Part shown: piece by piece, positions 6,397 through 10,426 of the stretch
Layout of the letters: each line of letters begins with the position of its first letter
Position numbering within the stretch: the first letter of the stretch is position 1
Origin: an archaeon
GTDB lineage: Archaea; Nanobdellota; Nanobdellia; Woesearchaeales; GW2011-AR9
Reading direction: 5' to 3'
Length of the DNA: 10,426 nucleotides
Assembly (NCBI GenBank): GCA_020053615.1
Contig: JAGVMW010000109.1
Coordinates: forward strand, 1-10,426
Program-made: the position numbers and the translations under genes
The notes under the pieces: model-generated
Database searches by the model: none
The model's input: only the letters and a program-made list of their open reading frames with translations
What the model was told of the DNA's origin: nothing

Positions 6397-8979
6397 TTAT
6401 TCATCTACTATCTCAAGATTCAAGTATTTTGAACCAGGTGTGAAATCAACACAGATTCCAGCTTCAGTAAGCATTAAAGTAAAGTTGTGTTTAACGTCAT
6501 TATCTTTAACGGAAGTAATCGCATGGTAAAGATTAGACAAAGCAGTTTCACAAACACCATTAGCACTGATTGAAACAACATTGCCCGCTTCTTTGACATA
6601 ATTTTCAACTAAATTAACCAATGCATCTCCTTTATTTTTGGTGCTTTTACTATTCTCCAAAATTTTTTTAATCGCTAAATATCGTAAATCGCTGGTATTG
6701 GATATTATAGCTCTTGCAGTTCCCAACTCACCTACGCAATTATCATAAGCAGATTGAACTATTTCTTTATCCGCTTCGCAAACAGCGTAAATATTGTCGG
6801 CTTCTTCTATGTTTTTAACTATTGCATATTTTTCTTTCATGCAAGCAGAAAAATTTGCGGTTAGTTCGGTATCGGTTGCCGGACATTCAGGTGCTACTTG
6901 AGGACATTCAACAACCGGCGGACACTCTTTATTTACATATTTCACTACTTCTTTCTCCACTATCTTTTCCACCTCAATCGGGATTTCTTTCTCAATCACC
7001 TTATCCACATATTGAACCACCGGAACTTCTTTTTCCACTACTTTTTCCACAATTCTATCTACATATTCAATCGTTGGTGTACTTGAAGCAATTGAACAAT
7101 CTTCCAAGTCTGCTGCAGTTTCATCCTTCTCTGCTTGTGCAACAATCAATTGCTGTTCAAGAGCAGCATAAGCAACATTTTTCTGCTTTAACGTGGTTTT
7201 AGTTTCTCCCACTTCTCTCTGGCAAGAACCATAATTAGCTTCTGCAATATTTTTGTTTTCGAAAAAAGTAAAATTGTCCGCACGTACAGTGTCCAATTCC
7301 GCTTCTAAATCGCTGATTTGTGCATTGAGATCATCCATTAAAGCTGCTGCTCCACCAATATTTTGGATTACTGTTTTACCCGATTCTCCCACAGTTTTTC
7401 CACTGTCATAAGTCATCCAAAGTGTAAGTCCAGTTAAAGCTACCACCCCTATCCCGCCAACGACATAAGTCCATCTAGGTCGCTTCGTTATATCTTCTGG
7501 ACTAGAAACTGGTACTGCTTCTGCGAGTGCTTGTTCAAGTCCATGGTCAGGAACGTGAGGAGCATCTCCATTTTGGTAAAATTTCTCTTCTACTCCAAGT
7601 GGCGAGTTAACCATTCTATTTTCCAATGGTGGGAGCACCACTTTCATTTCAGGAATAGTAGTGCGAGATGAATCTGGTTCAGCTGCTTTCTTTTCAACTG
7701 GTGTAGGAGGGACAGCGAGAGTATCCGCTGTACCTTTCTGTTCTTCCACAATTATTGGCAACCTCTCCGCAGCAAAATAATCTCCCAACATATTATTAAC
7801 ATCAGTTATCTGGACTTCTTCTCCTTTCAAATCACCATCGCGTTCTGGAAGATGGCGATAGAACTTACCGTCTTTGCTGGCACGAATTCCTTTCACAGTA
7901 AAAACGGTTTCAATTCTTTCTAATGGCTTCCCATGTGCACGAGCTAAAGGACCAATGTAATTCTCTCTCTCCTCTGGAGTTAATTTTTCATCTAAAGGAT
8001 CGTCCACGACTACATCATCGTCAATAATAAGTTCTTCATCACCAAGAACAGTCTCCAAATCTGCTGGTGCAGTGGGTTCCTGTGCAACTGGAGCAACTTC
8101 TTGAGCTACAGCGGATACTCTCTCTTCTACCGCAGGAAGAACTGTTTCTTCTGCTTCTACTCTTGTAGGAGCCGCTAAAGAAGCAAAATAATCTCTGCCG
8201 GCTTTTACTGCATCTTCCAACCCTAATGGAATATTTCCGTCAGCTTGAATGAGATAAAACTTGTCCTCTTCTGGTTCGAAGCGAATATTTCCGTCCGCCA
8301 GGGCTACTTGAGCTAGATCCGGAGCGCATTTCAATTCCTGAACTAAACGCTCCATTAATGTGGGGACTTTAGCCACAATAACTTTTTCCATTATTCGTGT
8401 CGGTCCGCCGTCGCTGGCAGGAACATTAGCCGTTCCGGAAACAATATCCTTATCGGGTATAACTTCAGTCGGAGAAGTTGTCGTGTAAAGCTTTACTAAC
8501 TTCTGTTTATACTCTTCAACTGAAATCTCGCGATGCTGACCTCCATTAATATCATAAGTCTTTCCATCTGTGTCAATATCAATCCTCGCTTCTATCTTTG
8601 CTTCTTGAATTACCTTATCAATACTAAATAAGTCATCTACTTCAGGAACTTCTTTTGTTCTTTCATTCTGCGGAATACGGTTAAGAAAACGTCCGATATA
8701 CCTCAAAGTGTATCTATCTGTTCGCGTTGTCTTTTCATGAGCATAACTAGCACTATCTACTCTGCCAGCACTCCTAACTTCTTCTTTAATTCTATGATAA
8801 ACAATAGATAAAGCGCCATCTTGGCTCGTTGCTGGAATCAATTTTCCACCAACCATATTACATAAATTGCCAGAATCATCATATGCTAAACTTGATTCAC
8901 GAACCGCTTTGAGAAATTCTTCTGGAGTTCTATTTATACCATTAGCATGCTGTTCTATTATTTCTTCTAATTTAGTCAT
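6397..8979 (-). CDS. Large single-pass stalk protein, first gene of cluster
   Basis: This 860-residue protein is not a family I recognise. There is no signal peptide. Residues 1-500 are probably cytosolic: two similar ~60-residue blocks (208-271 and 341-408, sharing IR, KFY, DG and DYFA) are joined by an Ala/Pro/Glu linker with an acidic run (314-331). KRPR at 499-502 precedes the only transmembrane helix (503-523), which predicts N-inside. Outside come a coiled coil (about 543-625, C586 and C628), a Val/Glu/Lys repeat (637-685), a Cys-Pro cluster (686-699), a helix with C713, C734 and C748, and a terminal domain (764-857, C810 and C843) shared with the next gene. No enzyme motif is visible. 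It could link a cytosolic partner to a surface complex (inference). The start follows AAGGT at 8984-8988 and a TATA box at 9025-9032. Confidence 0.88.
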   Translation of the reverse strand: MTKLEEIIEQHANGINRTPEEFLKAVRESSLAYDDSGNLCNMVGGKLIPATSQDGALSIVYHRIKEEVRSAGRVDSASYAHEKTTRTDRYTLRYIGRFLNRIPQNERTKEVPEVDDLFSIDKVIQEAKIEARIDIDTDGKTYDINGGQHREISVEEYKQKLVKLYTTTSPTEVIPDKDIVSGTANVPASDGGPTRIMEKVIVAKVPTLMERLVQELKCAPDLAQVALADGNIRFEPEEDKFYLIQADGNIPLGLEDAVKAGRDYFASLAAPTRVEAEETVLPAVEERVSAVAQEVAPVAQEPTAPADLETVLGDEELIIDDDVVVDDPLDEKLTPEERENYIGPLARAHGKPLERIETVFTVKGIRASKDGKFYRHLPERDGDLKGEEVQITDVNNMLGDYFAAERLPIIVEEQKGTADTLAVPPTPVEKKAAEPDSSRTTIPEMKVVLPPLENRMVNSPLGVEEKFYQNGDAPHVPDHGLEQALAEAVPVSSPEDITKRPRWTYVVGGIGVVALTGLTLWMTYDSGKTVGESGKTVIQNIGGAAALMDDLNAQISDLEAELDTVRADNFTFFENKNIAEANYGSCQREVGETKTTLKQKNVAYAALEQQLIVAQAEKDETAADLEDCSIASSTPTIEYVDRIVEKVVEKEVPVVQYVDKVIEKEIPIEVEKIVEKEVVKYVNKECPPVVECPQVAPECPATDTELTANFSACMKEKYAIVKNIEEADNIYAVCEADKEIVQSAYDNCVGELGTARAIISNTSDLRYLAIKKILENSKSTKNKGDALVNLVENYVKEAGNVVSISANGVCETALSNLYHAITSVKDNDVKHNFTLMLTEAGICVDFTPGSKYLNLEIVDE
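6409..6849 (-). other. Shared external module, large-protein copy
   Basis: Residues 711-857 of the stalk protein align with residues ~54-187 of the small protein encoded at 5810-6379. Cysteines correspond at 713/56, 734/77, 810/140 and 843/173. The large copy has an extra 11 residues with C748 between helix and domain. The homology is also visible in DNA around the two 3' ends. Confidence 0.85.
6925..7071 (-). repeat. Val/Glu/Lys stalk repeat in the large protein
   Basis: Residues 637-685 repeat short units such as YVDRIVEKVVEKEVP, YVDKVIEKEIP and VEKIVEKEVVKYV. Regular alternation of branched hydrophobic and charged residues with occasional Pro suggests an extended rigid spacer between the coiled coil and the terminal module. 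Similar low-complexity stretches occur in many unrelated structural proteins. Confidence 0.75.
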
Positions 8980-8983
8980 AGTT

Positions 8984-8988
8984 ACCTT
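8984..8988 (-). promoter_or_regulatory. Weak Shine-Dalgarno AAGGT for the stalk protein
   Basis: AAGGT sits four nt before the ATG at 8979, closer and shorter than the sites of the cluster genes at 4285 and 5785. A GAGGT at 8994-8998 is too far away for this ATG. Confidence 0.5.
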
Positions 8989-9024
8989 TCAAAACCTCAA
9001 ATACTACTTTCGAGTAAGCATCAC

Positions 9025-9032
9025 TATATAAA
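9025..9032 (-). promoter_or_regulatory. Archaeal TATA box for the four-gene cluster
   Basis: The minus strand reads a consensus TTTATATA with AAAAGA upstream as a possible BRE. The centre is about 49 nt before the ATG, predicting a leader of about 22 nt. It lies in the 112-nt gap after the permease gene, where no strong T-run is seen, so some read-through from the permease is possible. Confidence 0.75.
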
Positions 9033-9091
9033 TCTTTTGGAATTAGGAGTAATCTAAAGTAGTAACATAACCTAAAGAAAATAGCTGAATT

Positions 9092-10288
9092 TTAAATCTT
9101 TCCCAGCAAATCCCACAACCCATATAACATTCCTAGAACAAACATCACAATCAATAATACACCAATTAGCTTAACCCACTTCAATGAAAATTCTGGTTTT
9201 CTTTCTCCCACTTTTTTGGCTTTCCAATTCATCAATACGATAGCAATGCCACTCAGTCCACCGGAAAATACACCGGTAATTTCCAATACTGAAATAAATG
9301 AAGTTAAGTTAAACAGGAGGATTACTAATGGAACCGAGAAAGTAAGTATTAATGCTAAGTTCTTAGACAGTTTATAATCATATTCATAAATATCTAATAA
9401 CGCCATGCCTAAAGCTAAAAAAGAAGTAAACATGGCTAATACTGCTAGAAGGTTGGCAAACAGTCCCAGCAAAGGCTGAGAGTAGATACTTAGAGCAATA
9501 GTAGCAATTCTTTCATTGGGCTGTAGCAGTTCAAAATTATCCAATCCTACGATGCCGATTATAATTGCGGCAAACACTATATATAATAGTATGGGAATGA
9601 CAGAACCGATTAATAATGCTTTTCGCATCTTCTTTTTTTCCGGACCTAATTCTTCCTGAATCTCGGGAATAGAAGCAAAACCGATAAATGCAAATAAGAC
9701 TACTCCGTAAGGCACAAATATTTTAGTTATATCATGAGTTGCTAAGTTATCTAAATTAATTTGATTGAATGAAAATATTCCTATGAGAATCACCATCAGA
9801 AATAACAATGAGATTAGGATCAGTTCCGCTCTCCCCGTGGTTTTTACTCCGCGATATACTATAAACGAACCGATTAGAAAAAATAAAACTGAGAATAATA
9901 AAGGAGAGCCAACATTTAATATTTTGAATAGCGTAGCTCCTTCGCCGATTAGGTATGCAGTTAAAGCACCATAAACTCCAAGAAACATAGCTAAAGCAGT
10001 AATACGTTTTCCCCATGGTCCTAAGTATTTCTCAGCATAACCTGTAAGCTGGTGATGGCCTTTAGTTCTTAGAACTACTTCTCCCAAAAATAAATTCAAA
10101 GCCATCGAAGCTAATCCAATTAATACAATGATAATTAAACCGTATAAGAAACCAGTTTTGGCTATGACATAAGGAATGCCTAATATTCCCGCACCAATAA
10201 TCGTGCCCATTAACGTAGCGGTAGCGATAGCGGCTCTATTTCGAAGGAAGCCAGTATATTGCTTTGATTCGCCTCTTTTTTTAAACAT
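9092..10288 (-). CDS. Amino acid permease, APC superfamily (HAAAP/SLC38-like)
   Basis: This 398-residue protein has about 11 transmembrane helices (near 20-45, 49-72, 96-117, 128-147, 155-175, 188-210, 226-250, 271-297, 309-330, 334-355 and 371-394). The first holds GTIIGAGILGIPYVIAKTG, the unwound substrate- and ion-binding helix typical of the aromatic/hydroxy amino acid and SLC38-like permeases. FAFIGFASIPEI in helix 6 is the matching half of the site. It probably moves an amino acid into the cell with H+ or Na+; the substrate cannot be read from sequence. Length fits the family. The TATA box is centred about 28 nt before the ATG and no ribosome site is seen, so the mRNA is probably leaderless. 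It has its own promoter and no evident functional link to the surface genes downstream. Confidence 0.88.
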   Translation of the reverse strand: MFKKRGESKQYTGFLRNRAAIATATLMGTIIGAGILGIPYVIAKTGFLYGLIIIVLIGLASMALNLFLGEVVLRTKGHHQLTGYAEKYLGPWGKRITALAMFLGVYGALTAYLIGEGATLFKILNVGSPLLFSVLFFLIGSFIVYRGVKTTGRAELILISLLFLMVILIGIFSFNQINLDNLATHDITKIFVPYGVVLFAFIGFASIPEIQEELGPEKKKMRKALLIGSVIPILLYIVFAAIIIGIVGLDNFELLQPNERIATIALSIYSQPLLGLFANLLAVLAMFTSFLALGMALLDIYEYDYKLSKNLALILTFSVPLVILLFNLTSFISVLEITGVFSGGLSGIAIVLMNWKAKKVGERKPEFSLKWVKLIGVLLIVMFVLGMLYGLWDLLGKI

Positions 10289-10310
10289 GAGCTTGGAATA
10301 TCACTTTTGG

Positions 10311-10320
10311 TTTATATAAT
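10311..10320 (-). promoter_or_regulatory. Archaeal TATA box for the permease gene
   Basis: The minus strand reads ATTATATAAA, preceded by AAAAGTAA. The centre lies about 28 nt upstream of the ATG at 10288, which places the predicted start site at or within a few nt of the ATG. Confidence 0.7.
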
Positions 10321-10371
10321 TTACTTTTAAAGGGCACAGTCCGTTTTGTGAGTGATAGCACCATATCCACC

Positions 10372-10405
10372 TGAAAACAAGGACGGCTTTGCCGTCCTGT
10401 TTTCA
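10372..10405. terminator. Strong hairpin with A/T-rich outer stem
   Basis: GGACGGC and GCCGTCC pair around a TTT loop. The stem continues through TGAAAACA and TGTTTTCA with one bulged A at 10380, giving 15 pairs. With A-runs on one arm and T-runs on the other, it has the shape of a bidirectional intrinsic terminator. Archaea usually do not need such stems, so it could instead be a mobile palindromic repeat or an RNA-processing site. Nothing upstream is visible to say which transcript it serves. Confidence 0.5.
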
Positions 10406-10426
10406 TTTAATGAGATGCAACTATCG

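Noticed and set aside
8980..9091. tRNA or small RNA gene in the gap between the permease and the cluster
   Set aside because: I find no cloverleaf arms or stable stem. The gap is explained by the TATA box and short leader.
9756..10016. Minus-strand 86-codon frame inside the permease gene
   Set aside because: It is out of frame within a well-supported 11-helix membrane protein and has no ribosome site.
10327..10425. Open minus-strand frame of 33 codons ending in TAA at 10327-10329, possible C-terminus of an upstream gene
   Set aside because: It runs straight through the strong hairpin, has no start in the window, and does not resemble any protein I know. Chance openness over 100 nt is common.

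Overview
The window looks like a piece of an archaeal chromosome, probably from a DPANN lineage (Woesearchaeota or Pacearchaeota type). The reasons are A-box promoters of the form TTTATATA at the right distance upstream of three genes, T-run terminators rather than bacterial hairpin-plus-U ends, and a surface protein with COG1361/NEW3-like sandwich domains, one C-terminal membrane anchor and a terminal Tyr-Tyr. All seven genes lie on the minus strand, so transcription runs from high to low coordinates.

Layout in transcription order. An upstream strip (10289-10426) holds a strong hairpin and the promoter of an 11-TM amino acid permease of the APC/HAAAP type (9092-10288), which appears leaderless. 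A second TATA box (9025-9032) then starts a tight four-gene cluster with gaps of 17, 24 and 27 nt. The first gene (6397-8979) encodes an 860-residue single-pass protein with a ~500-residue cytosolic part and an external coiled-coil stalk. The second (5810-6379) is a small anchored protein that repeats the external end of the first. The third (4313-5785) is a secreted protein with two four-cysteine repeats, a helical segment and a C-terminal region patterned like an eight-stranded beta barrel. The fourth (1847-4285) is a large secreted Ca2+-repeat, cadherin/PKD-like protein. A T-run (1831-1843) closes the cluster. A separate promoter (1743-1753) drives an S-layer-like membrane-anchored protein (429-1700), followed by a long T-rich tract and the 5' part of another gene that runs off the window (1-355).

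My reading (inference) is that the four-gene cluster builds a disulfide-stabilised cell-surface assembly. Its first three proteins share a helical segment with cysteines exactly 21 residues apart. The first two share a nearly complete external module, the third carries a possible beta barrel, and the fourth is an adhesin-like repeat protein. I recognise none of the first three as a named family. The neighbouring S-layer-like protein shares a sandwich domain with the fourth, which ties the cluster to the cell surface. Two start codons in the cluster are best moved downstream of the longest reading frame, because the ribosome binding sites lie inside the longer versions.
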